NCBI RefSeq assembly: GCF_000227745.2
Contig: NC_018012.1
Location: forward strand, 4,506,501-4,570,500
Reading direction: 5' to 3'
Length of the DNA stretch: 64,000 nucleotides
Origin: Thiocystis violascens DSM 198
GTDB lineage: Bacteria > Pseudomonadota > Gammaproteobacteria > Chromatiales > Chromatiaceae
The notes under the pieces were generated by a model. It had not been told where the DNA came from. It saw nothing but the letters and a program-made list of their open reading frames with translations, and searched no databases. The position numbers were made by a program, and so were the translations under genes. Of this stretch, positions 15,872 to 24,806 are shown piece by piece (the stretch's first letter is position 1; each line of letters begins with the position of its first letter).

Positions 15872-17983
15872 GTGACACTTATCGCCCCAGGTCGTTCGTC
15901 CGGGTTCCAGTCGCTGGAGCGGATTCCGGTCACGCATCTGAAACGGGTCGGTCCGCGCATCGCCGAGCGGCTCGCCCGGCTTGGCATCCGCACGGTGCAG
16001 GATCTGCTGTTTCATCTGCCGGTGCGCTATCAGGATCGCACCCGGCTGCTGCCCATCGGCGAATTGATCGTCGGGGAAGACGCCTTGATCGAGGGCGAGG
16101 TCAGCGAGGCGAACATCGCCTTCGGGCGTCGGCGCTCGCTCAAGGTCTGGCTCGCCGACGGCGCCTCCGCTGGCGTCCTGCTGCGCTTCTTCCATTTCTC
16201 GCCGCAACAGGTGGCGGCGTTCAAGCCGGGCGCCCGGGTGCGTTGTTATGGCGAGGTGCGACAGGGACATGACTCGCTGGAGATGGTGCATCCCGAGTGT
16301 CGCTTCCAGAACGAGATCGCGACGGAGACCGAATCGCGCCTGACCCCCATCTATCCCTCCACCGAGGGGCTGCAGCAGTCGGCCTGGCGCGGATTGATCG
16401 AACAGGCGCTGGGCTGGCTTGCACACCTGCCGCCAGCCGAATATCTGCCCGAGGAGACGCTGGATCCTCTGGCGCTGCCCGGTCTGGTCGAGGCGCTGCG
16501 CTATTTGCATCATCCCCCGCTGGGAACCAGTCTGGTCGACATCCTGGAGCGGCGGCACCCGGCGTTCCTGCGTCTGGCCTTTGAGGAACTGGTGGCGCAT
16601 CAGGTCAGTCTGCGGCGGATGCGCGCGTCGCAGGGCACGATTGCCGCGCCGGTGCTCGCCGGCGATGGCGGACTGCGCCAGCGGTTGCGCGCGGCCCTGC
16701 CCTTCCAACTCACCGAGGCGCAGGAGCGGGTGGCGACCGAGATCGCGGCGGATCTGCTCCAGGATCGGCCGATGCAGCGGTTGCTTCAGGGCGACGTGGG
16801 CGCGGGTAAGACCGTGGTGGCGGCGCTCGCGGCCCTGCAATCGATCGAAGCGGGTTGTCAGGCCGCGCTGATGGCGCCGACCGAACTGCTTTCCGAACAA
16901 CATCACCGCAGCCTGACCGCCTGGCTGACGCCGCTGGGCGTCGAATCGCTCTGGCTCGCCGGTCGGCACAAGGGGCGCGAGCGGGCGGAATTGCTGGAGT
17001 CCATCGCCTCCGGGCGGGCGCGGTTGGTGGTCGGCACGCACGCGCTCTTTCAGGATGAGGTCACCTTTCGGGATCTGGGTCTGGTGATCATCGACGAACA
17101 GCATCGCTTCGGTGTCCACCAGCGCATGAAACTGCGGGAGAAGGGTGGCCGGAATGGCGGCGCGCCGCATCAGCTCATCATGACCGCGACCCCGATTCCG
17201 CGTTCGCTGGCGATGACGCTCTATGCCGATCTGGACCTTTCGGTCATCGACACCCTGCCGCCGGGTCGCACGCCCATCGTCACGGTCGCGGTTCCGGACA
17301 GCCGTCGCGACGACGTCATCGAGCGGGTGCGGATGGCCTGCGGCCAGGGGCGTCAGACCTATTGGGTCTGCACCCTGATCGACGAATCCGAGGCGCTGGA
17401 ATGTCAGGCGGCCGAGGAGACGGCGCGCCAGTTGGGCGAGCGTCTGCCGGGGGTGCGGATCGGACTGGTGCACGGTCGTCTCAAGTCGGCGGACCGCGAT
17501 GCGGTGATGGTTGGATTTGCCGGCGGCGAGCTGGATTTGCTGGTCGCGACCACCGTGATCGAGGTCGGCGTGGATGTCGCGAACGCAAGCCTGATGATCA
17601 TCGAAAACCCGGAGCGACTGGGGTTGTCGCAACTCCACCAGTTGCGCGGGCGAGTCGGACGCGGGGCGGTCGAGAGTCACTGTCTGCTGCTCTACCATGC
17701 GCCGCTGTCAGCGGTGGCGCGCGAGCGTCTCGGCATCATCCGCGCCACCGCGAGCGGTTTCGAGATCGCCGAGCGGGATCTGGCGCTACGCGGCGCGGGC
17801 GAGGTCTTGGGTACCCGCCAGACCGGGACGGTCCAGTTCCGGGTCGCCGATCCGGTGCGCGACCAGGCATTGGTTACGCCGGCGCAGCGGGCGGCGGATC
17901 TCATCCTGGCGCGTTATCCGGATGCGGTCGAACCGCTGGTCGCGCGCTGGATGGGGAATCGCGAGGCGTATGGGCAGGTTTGA
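15872..17983 (+). CDS. recG: ATP-dependent DNA helicase RecG
   Basis: RecG remodels stalled replication forks and branch-migrates Holliday junctions. The 703-aa product has the N-terminal wedge/OB domain (about residues 60-160), then superfamily 2 helicase motifs: LLQGDVGAGKTVVAAL (Walker A), LVIIDEQHRFGVHQR (DEQH box), IMTATPIPRSLAMTL, and QLRGRVGRG with the C-terminal segment containing ALRGAGEVLGTRQTG. The GTG at 15872 starts conserved sequence shortly before LERIPVTHLKRVGPR. Length and motifs are complete. Confidence 0.97.
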   Translation: MTLIAPGRSSGFQSLERIPVTHLKRVGPRIAERLARLGIRTVQDLLFHLPVRYQDRTRLLPIGELIVGEDALIEGEVSEANIAFGRRRSLKVWLADGASAGVLLRFFHFSPQQVAAFKPGARVRCYGEVRQGHDSLEMVHPECRFQNEIATETESRLTPIYPSTEGLQQSAWRGLIEQALGWLAHLPPAEYLPEETLDPLALPGLVEALRYLHHPPLGTSLVDILERRHPAFLRLAFEELVAHQVSLRRMRASQGTIAAPVLAGDGGLRQRLRAALPFQLTEAQERVATEIAADLLQDRPMQRLLQGDVGAGKTVVAALAALQSIEAGCQAALMAPTELLSEQHHRSLTAWLTPLGVESLWLAGRHKGRERAELLESIASGRARLVVGTHALFQDEVTFRDLGLVIIDEQHRFGVHQRMKLREKGGRNGGAPHQLIMTATPIPRSLAMTLYADLDLSVIDTLPPGRTPIVTVAVPDSRRDDVIERVRMACGQGRQTYWVCTLIDESEALECQAAEETARQLGERLPGVRIGLVHGRLKSADRDAVMVGFAGGELDLLVATTVIEVGVDVANASLMIIENPERLGLSQLHQLRGRVGRGAVESHCLLLYHAPLSAVARERLGIIRATASGFEIAERDLALRGAGEVLGTRQTGTVQFRVADPVRDQALVTPAQRAADLILARYPDAVEPLVARWMGNREAYGQV

Positions 17984-18296
17984 TTCAGTGGTCAGTTGGC
18001 AGGCATTGTGGCGTCCTGAAAAATTTCTGAGTGCACGCGATGCCGCATGAACGCATCCTTCCTTGAGATCGTTTTGGACGCGAGCCTTCCCGCCGCACTC
18101 CGCGGGCAGTATGCCAAATCGGTATCTGTTGAATATCTTTAAGGTAGACTTCGATCATGAACGAACCGCCAGGAGCGATGCCAGCATGGCGAAAGACGTC
18201 CAAATGCCAATCAAGATGGAATTGGCCTGATCCAAAAGCGTCGGAGCTGACGCAGTTTGGATCGTTCATTCGCTATCGTTATGTAAGACCCATGAT
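17984..18296. other. Gap between recG and ubiA (313 bp)
   Basis: No convincing gene is present. A 47-codon frame (18157-18300) overlaps the ubiA start by 4 nt but has no recognisable features. The best structural signal is the hairpin at 18229-18263. In Pseudomonas ubiC (chorismate lyase) lies next to ubiA; no ubiC-like sequence is seen here. Confidence 0.6.
18229..18263. promoter_or_regulatory. Long imperfect palindrome upstream of ubiA
   Basis: GATCCAAA and TTTGGATC are perfect inverted arms, with an inner GCGTC/GACGC pair and a GGAGCT apex. It ends 33 bp before the ubiA ATG and has no U tract, so it is more likely an operator or leader structure than a terminator. Confidence 0.45.
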
Positions 18297-19199
18297 ATGA
18301 GCTTTCCCGAAGTCAAAATCGGTCAGACCCGCCCGCTTGCTTGGCGCGAACGTCTCTACCGCTATCTCGTGCTGGTACGTTTGCATCGCCCCATCGGCAT
18401 CTTTCTGCTGATGTGGCCCGCGCTTTGGGCACTCTGGTTGGCGGGCGAGGGTCGTCCGCCCTGGTTCGTGGTGCTGATCTTCGTCCTGGGGGTGGTGCTG
18501 ATGCGCTCGGCGGGTTGCGCGATCAATGACTTCGCCGACCGCAAGGTCGATGGGCAGGTGGCGCGCACCCGGCAGCGACCCCTGGCGACAGGGGAGGTGA
18601 CGCCGGCGGAGGCGGTGGCAGTGTTCCTGCTCCTGAGTCTGCTGGCCTTCGGTCTGGTGCTCCAGTTGAACTGGCAGACCGTGGCGCTGTCGGTGGTGGC
18701 CCTGCTGCTGACCTTCATCTATCCCTTCATGAAACGCGTCACGCATATTCCGCAGTTGTTTCTTGGCGCGGCCTTCGGCTGGGCGATTCCCATGGCCTTC
18801 ACGGCGGTCACGGGTCAGGTTCCCGGTTACGCCTGGGTGTTGTTCGTCGCGACCCTGATCTGGGCATTGATCTACGATACGCAGTACGCGATGGTCGATC
18901 GCGAGGACGATCTGAAAATTGGCATCAAGTCGACGGCCATCCTCTTCGGTCGCTGGGACCGGCTGGCGATCGGTCTGTTGCAGATCCTGTTGATCGGTTT
19001 GCTGCTCTGGATCGGTTCGACGGTTGGCCGGGGGATGTTTTTTATCGGAGGGCTCGTTGCCGCCGCCGCGCTGGCGGTCTATCAGCAGGTCTTGATCCGC
19101 GAGCGCGAGCCCGCGGCCTGTTTCCGGGCGTTTCTGAACAACAATTATGTTGGCATGGCGATCTTCATCGGCCTGGTGCTGGACTATGCCTGGAGTTGA
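18297..19199 (+). CDS. ubiA: 4-hydroxybenzoate polyprenyltransferase
   Basis: UbiA attaches the polyprenyl tail to 4-hydroxybenzoate in ubiquinone synthesis at the inner membrane. This 300-aa protein has the first aspartate-rich motif in the form CAINDFADRKVDGQVARTR (about residues 75-93) and the second as DTQYAMVDREDDLKIGIKS. Eight or nine hydrophobic segments are visible. It starts at an ATG that overlaps a short upstream frame (ATGA). No ubiC lies beside it. Confidence 0.96.
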   Translation: MSFPEVKIGQTRPLAWRERLYRYLVLVRLHRPIGIFLLMWPALWALWLAGEGRPPWFVVLIFVLGVVLMRSAGCAINDFADRKVDGQVARTRQRPLATGEVTPAEAVAVFLLLSLLAFGLVLQLNWQTVALSVVALLLTFIYPFMKRVTHIPQLFLGAAFGWAIPMAFTAVTGQVPGYAWVLFVATLIWALIYDTQYAMVDREDDLKIGIKSTAILFGRWDRLAIGLLQILLIGLLLWIGSTVGRGMFFIGGLVAAAALAVYQQVLIREREPAACFRAFLNNNYVGMAIFIGLVLDYAWS

Positions 19200-19295
19200 G
19201 GATTCCCAACCGCTTTTTCAGGCGATGTCCGGGAACATCCATCCCCAAGCCTAAAATCGCCTTTACTCACCACACTGTTACTTGGGAGCGTTGCG

Positions 19296-19916
19296 ATGTT
19301 CGGCCAATCAATCATTCGGATTCTGTTCGGCCTCCTGCTGACCGCGCAAGCGAACGCCTTCGACGAGGGCTTCGACTATGCTCGTCTCGCGCAGGCACAG
19401 CCGACGCAAACCGGCGACAAGGTGGAGGTGCTGGAGGTCTTCATGTACGGCTGTCCCCACTGCCGCAATCTCGAACCGGCCCTGGTTGAATGGTTGAAAA
19501 CCCTGCCCGAGGGTGCCGCATTCCGTCGCATGCCCGCGACCGGCTGGCGCTGGGTTCCGCAAGCCCGCGCCCATTACGCGGCCCGTTCGCTGGGCAAGCT
19601 CGACGTCTTCCACCCCGCGCTCTTCGATGCCATCCACGCGCAGAAGCGGCTGATCCAGACCGAGGACGAACTGGTCGCCTTCGCGGCGGAACTCGGTATG
19701 GATGCGACGAAATTCAGGGCGGCCTACAACTCACCCGAAGTTCAAAGTCAGGTCAGTCAGGACGAGACGATGGTGAGGAGCTATGGCGTCGAGAATGTCC
19801 CCACGCTGATCGTCAACGGCAAATATCGCGTCAGTCTCACGCAGGCCGGAGGGCATGCGCATCTCTTCGAGGTGCTCGATGCGCTCCTGGCTCAGGAGCT
19901 TGGCAAGGGGTCGTAA
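19296..19916 (+). CDS. dsbA: Thiol:disulfide interchange protein DsbA
   Basis: This 206-aa periplasmic oxidase introduces disulfides into exported proteins. It has a signal peptide (IIRILFGLLLTAQANA), the active site MYGCPHCRNLEP (CPHC as in E. coli DsbA), and the cis-proline loop GVENVPTLIVNGKYRV. The inserted helical domain lies between. Many exported proteins with even cysteine counts in this window are potential substrates. The partner DsbB is not in the window. Confidence 0.95.
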   Translation: MFGQSIIRILFGLLLTAQANAFDEGFDYARLAQAQPTQTGDKVEVLEVFMYGCPHCRNLEPALVEWLKTLPEGAAFRRMPATGWRWVPQARAHYAARSLGKLDVFHPALFDAIHAQKRLIQTEDELVAFAAELGMDATKFRAAYNSPEVQSQVSQDETMVRSYGVENVPTLIVNGKYRVSLTQAGGHAHLFEVLDALLAQELGKGS

Positions 19917-19940
19917 CCCGATAGGCTATGCTGTTGTCGT

Positions 19941-20265
19941 CAGGAGATCTTCTACTATCCCGATCTGCTCCTAAGCTGCGACCCGGACGATCGCGAGACC
20001 TACTACTGCACCCGGCCCTGTCTGCTGGTCGAGGTGCTGTCGGAGTCCACCGCGCGCATCGACCGGCGCGAAAAATTCCTGGCCTATCAAACTCTCCCCA
20101 GTCTGCGGGAGTATCTGCTGATCGATCAGAGCGCGCGCGGTCGAGGTCTATCGACGCGAGCGGGGATGGCGGCGGGAGATCGTCACAGAGGGTTCGATCC
20201 CGCTCGACTGTCTCGATGTCGAACTGTCCCTGGACACGATCTACGAGGACGTCGTCACGCTTTGA
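19941..20265 (+). pseudogene. Truncated, frameshifted Uma2 family (DUF820) gene
   Basis: Translated in two frames, this stretch reads as the C-terminal half of a Uma2 family PD-(D/E)XK nuclease-like protein. It has IFYYPDLLLSCDPDDRETYY, PCLLVEVLSESTARIDRREK and LREYLLID, then after a shift VEVYRRERGWRREIV and so on to the stop. The reading frame breaks at a GC-rich run (AGCGCGCGCGG, near 20134), consistent with loss of a CG dinucleotide. The first half of the domain is absent. Uma2 genes are abundant and expendable in cyanobacteria and purple bacteria. Confidence 0.75.
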
Positions 20266-20267
20266 TC

Positions 20268-20353
20268 CCCGTAGGAGCCCGCTTGCGGGCGACAGGTGGG
20301 CGCACGGAGGGTATCTTGGCGTGTCACGTCGCCCGCAAGCGGGCTCCTACGGG
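20268..20353. repeat. 26-bp perfect inverted repeat (REP-type)
   Basis: CCCGTAGGAGCCCGCTTGCG continues to GAC (20268-20293) and is perfectly inverted at 20328-20353 around a 34-nt spacer. The core GTAGGAGCCCGCTTGCGGGC is a repetitive extragenic palindrome I know from Pseudomonas and related genomes. It sits between the Uma2 remnant and the convergent membrane-protein gene, where it could terminate both transcripts. Confidence 0.85.
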
Positions 20354-20376
20354 TAGGATCTTTCACGGAAATCGCC

Positions 20377-20874
20377 TTATGCCTTCGGATTCGGAAAACG
20401 CTCGACCACCCAATGGGGCAATTTGGCCTGATTGGCGTGATAGAGCGCGTCGGATTCGATCATGACCAGCACCAGGATCGTCGCCATGACCGGTAGGATG
20501 CCGATGCCCGCGACCAGCGCCCAGACCGCTTCCTTCATCATCCCGCCATAGGTATAACCGGCCCAGCCCAGGGCGACCGCCAGCAGCAGGAGGCCGAGCA
20601 TGAGCATGAAGAGACGGCTGCGGCGCGCGCAGATCTGCCAGTGACACATCACATACCAGGAATCGTGCTGGAGGGCACGGCGCGCGCGCCAGAGCGTGAA
20701 GCCGAGGATGCCAAACGAGATCGCCGGGATCAGCGCCATGATCCAGGGATAGCTCCCGGCGAGGCCGCCAAGACCCACGGTCAGCAGAATGTGGTTGCCG
20801 ATCAGATTGGTCAGAAAGAGTTCATGGGGCACGTTGGCCCGTTTGATCTCGTCGTGCGTGACATCGAAGCGCAT
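20377..20874 (-). CDS. Hypothetical membrane protein, 165 aa
   Basis: Four hydrophobic segments are visible: about residues 21-40 (NLIGNHILLTVGLGGLAG), 44-62, 88-108 (LFMLMLGLLLLAVALGWAGY) and 117-140. The N-terminus (DVTHDEIKRANVPHELFLTN) is cytoplasmic-looking and contains histidines and acidic residues. No family is recognised. It is on the same strand as the porin cluster and starts 15 bp after the porin stop, so it may belong to that operon. Confidence 0.75.
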   Translation of the reverse strand: MRFDVTHDEIKRANVPHELFLTNLIGNHILLTVGLGGLAGSYPWIMALIPAISFGILGFTLWRARRALQHDSWYVMCHWQICARRSRLFMLMLGLLLLAVALGWAGYTYGGMMKEAVWALVAGIGILPVMATILVLVMIESDALYHANQAKLPHWVVERFPNPKA

Positions 20875-20889
20875 AGGGGTTGAACGATC

Positions 20890-22179
20890 TCAGAAGGTGA
20901 CATTGTAGGAGAGCGAAAAGACGTTGACCTGCCGCCCGCCGCTGTCTTCGTCCGCGGGCGGGTCGAGGAAACTGGAGACGGCGCCGGTTTGCGTATGCAG
21001 CCATTCGGCCTTGAGTTTACTGGTGGGCGAGAGGCTGTAGGAAGTGCCGATGGCGACCGAATACTGGTCGAAGGCGCCATGGAGATCGGCCCCCGTGCGC
21101 TGTGAGGCATTGATTGCCGCCGCCCCTGGGATGAAGTCCGGTACGCGGTTGTCGTTCACGGCTGTGTAGAGACCCAGCGCATCCGCCTGGGTACGCATGC
21201 CCGCCCAATAGACGTAGGGCGTCCAGCGCCCGACGCGCTTGAGCAGGGCCAGGTAGCCGGCACTAGTATCCGGCCCCATGGTGGCGTTGGTGATCCGGCG
21301 TCGGCCATATTCGCCGACGAGCCGGACATCGTGGGGCAAGGCGATCTCGGCGCCCAGCGTCAACACATAGATGATCAGCCTGTCCACGGTCGGGACGGGA
21401 GGTCCGGGCATCGCGCTGTCGAGCTTGTAATAACCGATACCGGGCGCGATGGGCACGAAGGGATAGGTGGCCGGAAGCGGTCCGTAATCCGATTCGAGAT
21501 CGCTGCGGTGCAGACCGGCACGCCAGATGTTCTCGCCATCGCGCAGCGACAGCACGAGTCCGGCCAGATCCATGTCCACGCCGATGTAAAGCGGCCCGTC
21601 GGGTAAGTCCGGTGGTATGTCCTCGCGCAGAAAGTAGCGCCAGTCGCTGTGCGCACGTCCCGCATAGCCTTCCAGGGTCCATTCGCGCTCGCCGTCGAGC
21701 CAGGTTCGGGCGACCGACAGACCCTTGACATCGGTCGTCGGGATGAGTGAATAAAGCTCGGTTGGCAGGCGGGCGAACTCGAACGTGGTGCCCACGTCGC
21801 TGTTGGCCGAATAGAGCATCAGCGGCAGGCGCAGCTTGCCGGCGCGCAGCAGCAGGTCGTTATCCGGACGCCAGGAGAGAAAGGCCCAACTCAGGGTCGG
21901 CTCCCAACCGGTATCGCTGTGGGTCGAGGGCGCGGCCTTGGCCTGGAGCGTCAGGCTCCAGGCGTCGGCGAGTTGGGCGTCCAACTGGAGACCGAACAGC
22001 GAATCGCGATTCAGGGTGCCGTGGTCGTCGATGTAACGCTGATAGACGAAATCCTGATCGGAGATCGCGGCACCGAGGGTGGCGAAGCCGGACAACTGGA
22101 CCTCGGCGCGCAGCGTGCACGGCAGGGCGAAGACCAGCGCGACCAGGCAGGCGCGCCAGCGTTGAAGAACAGGGATCAT
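20890..22179 (-). CDS. Outer-membrane porin-like protein (paralogue A)
   Basis: This 429-aa protein has a signal peptide (ACLVALVFALPCTLRA) and ends SYNVTF, the aromatic terminus expected for BAM-inserted beta-barrels. Alternating hydrophobic strands run throughout (for example VQLSGFATLGAAI, TLQAKAAPST, YGRRRITNATMG). Its paralogue lies on the other side of the 134-aa gene. The ATG overlaps the stop of that PstS-like gene by 4 nt, so they are co-translated. Together they may handle uptake of an anion or a small organic solute, but this is inferred from the PstS-like neighbour. Confidence 0.85.
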   Translation of the reverse strand: MIPVLQRWRACLVALVFALPCTLRAEVQLSGFATLGAAISDQDFVYQRYIDDHGTLNRDSLFGLQLDAQLADAWSLTLQAKAAPSTHSDTGWEPTLSWAFLSWRPDNDLLLRAGKLRLPLMLYSANSDVGTTFEFARLPTELYSLIPTTDVKGLSVARTWLDGEREWTLEGYAGRAHSDWRYFLREDIPPDLPDGPLYIGVDMDLAGLVLSLRDGENIWRAGLHRSDLESDYGPLPATYPFVPIAPGIGYYKLDSAMPGPPVPTVDRLIIYVLTLGAEIALPHDVRLVGEYGRRRITNATMGPDTSAGYLALLKRVGRWTPYVYWAGMRTQADALGLYTAVNDNRVPDFIPGAAAINASQRTGADLHGAFDQYSVAIGTSYSLSPTSKLKAEWLHTQTGAVSSFLDPPADEDSGGRQVNVFSLSYNVTF

Positions 22180-22580
22180 GGCGCTTTCCGCAGGAGAATC
22201 CGGACATCGGGCGTCAGTTCGGTCTCGTCGACATAGCCGATCGCCCCGGCGGTCTTGGCGATGAAGCGGCTCACCTCCTCGGAACTGCTCAATTCACGTG
22301 GCGGGGTGCCCTTGCCCACGTAGCGCCGCACGGTCCAGTAGCCGGTATATTTGTCCTCGTCCTGTCCCAGATAGTCGCGCAGGAAACGCGCGCGCAACTC
22401 GCTGCCAGGCGACAGATTGACCGGCGTGACCCGCACGCCGTCCACCTCGACGACCTTGCCGGTATAGATGCGTTGCAGGGTGGTCGAATCGAGCGGTGGC
22501 AGGCCGGGGTGGCCGATGATGGCGGTGTCCGCCAGGACGGGGAGAGCAGAGCAGAGCAGGAAGGCCAGTGGGATTCGCAT
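22176..22580 (-). CDS. PstS-like periplasmic protein, single-lobe, 134 aa
   Basis: After a signal peptide (MRIPLAFLLCSALPVLA) the mature sequence resembles the compact PBP-like domain of phosphate-binding proteins: LDSTTLQRIYTGKV, PGSELRARFLRDYL, then VSRFIAKTAGAIGYVDE. It is far shorter than a normal PstS (about 330 aa), as seen in small PstS-like proteins that accompany porins. The start is 10 bp from the stop of the disrupted porin gene and its stop overlaps the next porin start by 4 nt. The ligand is unknown. Confidence 0.8.
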   Translation of the reverse strand: MRIPLAFLLCSALPVLADTAIIGHPGLPPLDSTTLQRIYTGKVVEVDGVRVTPVNLSPGSELRARFLRDYLGQDEDKYTGYWTVRRYVGKGTPPRELSSSEEVSRFIAKTAGAIGYVDETELTPDVRILLRKAP

Positions 22581-22673
22581 GTCATTCCACTCAGAACGTC
22601 ACGCTGTAGGAAAGGGAGAAGACATTGATCTGGCGTCTACCGCTGTCTTCGCTGGCGGGGGCGTTCACAAAGC

Positions 22674-23470
22674 GGTAGTGCCCCAATCTATAGGATCTAA
22701 AATCTGACTGGATTTATTCAAACATGAATCACTGCCCAACTTGCAACACCACCAAGATCGTGAAGAATGGATTTAATGCAACCGGAAAGCAAAACCATCT
22801 TTGTCGGGAATGTGGCCGTCAATTCGTGATTGACCCCTTAGTTTCAGCGATTTCTGAAGAGACCAAATCGCTGATCGATCGACTGCTTCTTGAACGGATT
22901 GCGCTTGCTGGTATCGCGCGTGTTGCAAATGTCTCTGAATCCTGGTTGCAAATCTATGTCAATCAAAAATACGAGGGCGTTCCGCGCCAATTAAACGTGC
23001 CAAAGTTGTCTGATTTTCGACTGGTTGTCGAGTGCGACGAACTGTGGTCATTTGTTTTGAAAAAAGATGAAAAACAATGGGTTTGGATCGCGAAAGATCG
23101 TGACTCTGGATATGTTGTCGGACTTTATATCGGATCTCGTGGCATTAAGGGTGCGCAAGGATTATGGAATTCATTGCCACGCGATTATCAAGAATTGGCC
23201 GATTTCTACACCGATTTTTGGGAAGCTTATCAATCCGTTTTTCCAGAATTCCGTCATTACGCTGTCGGTAAGGAATCGGGAAAGACAAATCATATCGAAC
23301 GATACAACTGCACACTCAGGCAACGTATTTCCAGGCTCGTACGAAAAGCACTTTCTTTCTCAAAAAAGCTTGAGAACCATATTGGAGCTATTTGGCATTT
23401 TGTCCATCATTATAATAGCACTCTCTCAGTTAAAGCTCATTCGTGAAATCATATAGAGAAGGGCACTACC
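22674..23470 (+). mobile_element. IS1-family insertion sequence, 797 bp, intact
   Basis: Both ends begin GGTAGTGCCC reading inward (22674 on, and 23470 back), and about 19 of the first 24 positions match. The element is flanked by a perfect 8-bp duplication CACAAAGC (22666-22673 and 23471-23478), the size expected for IS1. It is distinctly AT-richer than its surroundings. Perfect duplications and an uninterrupted transposase point to a recent insertion into the porin gene. Confidence 0.96.
22724..23446 (+). CDS. IS1-family transposase, single ORF, 240 aa
   Basis: The N-terminus has the zinc-finger CPTCNTTK...CRECGRQF, followed by a helix-turn-helix region (IALAGIARVANVSESWLQIY). The DDE catalytic core shows ECDELWSFV (first D), FYTDFWEAY (second D) and NHIERYNCTLRQRISRLVRK (E), typical of IS1. 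Unlike E. coli IS1, which needs a programmed frameshift to fuse InsA and InsB, here both parts are in one continuous frame. Low-GC codon use differs from the neighbours. Confidence 0.97.
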   Translation: MNHCPTCNTTKIVKNGFNATGKQNHLCRECGRQFVIDPLVSAISEETKSLIDRLLLERIALAGIARVANVSESWLQIYVNQKYEGVPRQLNVPKLSDFRLVVECDELWSFVLKKDEKQWVWIAKDRDSGYVVGLYIGSRGIKGAQGLWNSLPRDYQELADFYTDFWEAYQSVFPEFRHYAVGKESGKTNHIERYNCTLRQRISRLVRKALSFSKKLENHIGAIWHFVHHYNSTLSVKAHS

Positions 23471-24806
23471 CACAAAGCTGGACAGAACTCCGGTGCGGGT
23501 GTGTAGCCATTCGGCCTTGAGTTTGCTGGTGGGCGACAGGCTGTAGGAGGCGCCGATGGCCCAGGATTGCTGGTCGAAGGGACCGAGCATGTCCGCTCCC
23601 GCGCGTTGCGTGGCATTGATGGCTGCTGCGCCGGGGATAACGTCCGGCACTCGGTTGCGGTTGAGCGCATCTCCGAAATCCAGTGCCGGCGGGCGCGAAC
23701 GGATACCGGCCCAGTAGACATAGGGGGTCCAGCGCCCGATGCGCTTGAGTAGCGACAGATACGCCGCGTGCGTGTTGGGGCCGGCAATGCTGGCGTTGTC
23801 GACGCGACGCTGTCCGTATTCGCCAACGAGTCGGATATCCTGGGGCAGCGTCATCTCAACGCCCAGTGTTAGCAAATAGATGATGTACTTGTCGACGAAC
23901 GACACGCCCGGTCCGGGCATTTCGTTTGCGACTTGGTAGTAACCGATGTCGGTTCCGGGAACCAGGGTGACGAAGGGGAATTTGCGCGGGACCGGGCCTT
24001 GATCGGCCTCGGCATCGGTGCGGTGCAGACCGATCCGCCAGAGATTTTCCCGCTCGCGTCGCGACAGCGTCAGGCCGCCCATGAGGAAATCGTAGCCGAG
24101 GAAGGAGACTCCGGCCGGAAAAAGGGGTTCCATGTTGTCGCGCAGATAATAGCGCCACTCGGTGTGCGTCTTGCCCAGATATCCTTCCAGTGTCCACTCG
24201 TGCGAGTCGTCGAGCCAGGTTCGGGCAAATGACAGTCCGTTAAGATCCGTGGTCGGCAGGAGCGAATAGACCTCGGTCGGCAACCGGGCGAACTCGAAGG
24301 TGACACCCACGTCGCTGTTGGCCGAATACAGCATCAGCGGTAGGCGCAGACGACCGGCGCGCAGCAACAGATCGTTGTCCGGCCGCCAGGAGAGAAAGGC
24401 CCAGCTTAGGGTCGGTTCCCAGGCGTTTTCGTCATGCGTCGATGGAGCGGCCTTGGCCTGGAGCGTTAGGCCCCAGGCGTCGGCGAGTTGGATGTCCAAC
24501 TGGAGACCGATCAGCGAATCGCGATTCAGCGTGCCTCCGTCGTCGATGAAACGCTGGTAGACGAAATCCTGGTCGGAGATGGCGGCTCCCAGGGTGCCAA
24601 AGCCGGAAATCCGCACCTCGGCATGGGCCACGAGCGGGGCGAGCAGAACCAGCGTAGCGAGGCTGACGAGCCAGTGGCGCGCGTTGCGGTTCCTGTGCAT
24701 GCACGGGATGGTTGGCATGCATCCGCCGGTTGCGCCGACGACTCCGGCCCCGGTCCGCGTTGTGATGGCAAGGTCGGTCATGTTCATGTCATGTTCATGA
24801 TTGGGG

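Larger units (their letters stand above)
22591..24700 (-). pseudogene. Outer-membrane porin-like gene (paralogue B), disrupted by IS1-family element
   Basis: The 5' part (24700 down to 23471) encodes a signal peptide (LVSLATLVLLAPLVAHA) and most of a barrel closely similar to the porin at 20890-22179, including SGFGTLGAAISDQDFVYQR and SWRPDNDLLLRAGRLRL. The coding sequence stops being porin-like after TGVLSSF, where the IS begins. The missing end resumes beyond it (22673 down to 22591) as VNAPASEDSG and SLSYSVTF and then a stop. Removing the IS and one 8-bp duplication restores the frame. The start at 24700 is chosen by the signal peptide; alternatives at 24718 and 24787 exist. The truncated form lacks the terminal strand needed for barrel assembly. 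Confidence 0.9.

Noticed and set aside
15836..17698. 620-aa minus-strand frame opposite recG
   Set aside because: recG is complete with all helicase motifs on the plus strand. The antisense frame is a codon-bias artefact.
17985..18269. 94-aa minus-strand gene between recG and ubiA
   Set aside because: No ribosome site, no recognisable sequence, and it runs across a palindrome.
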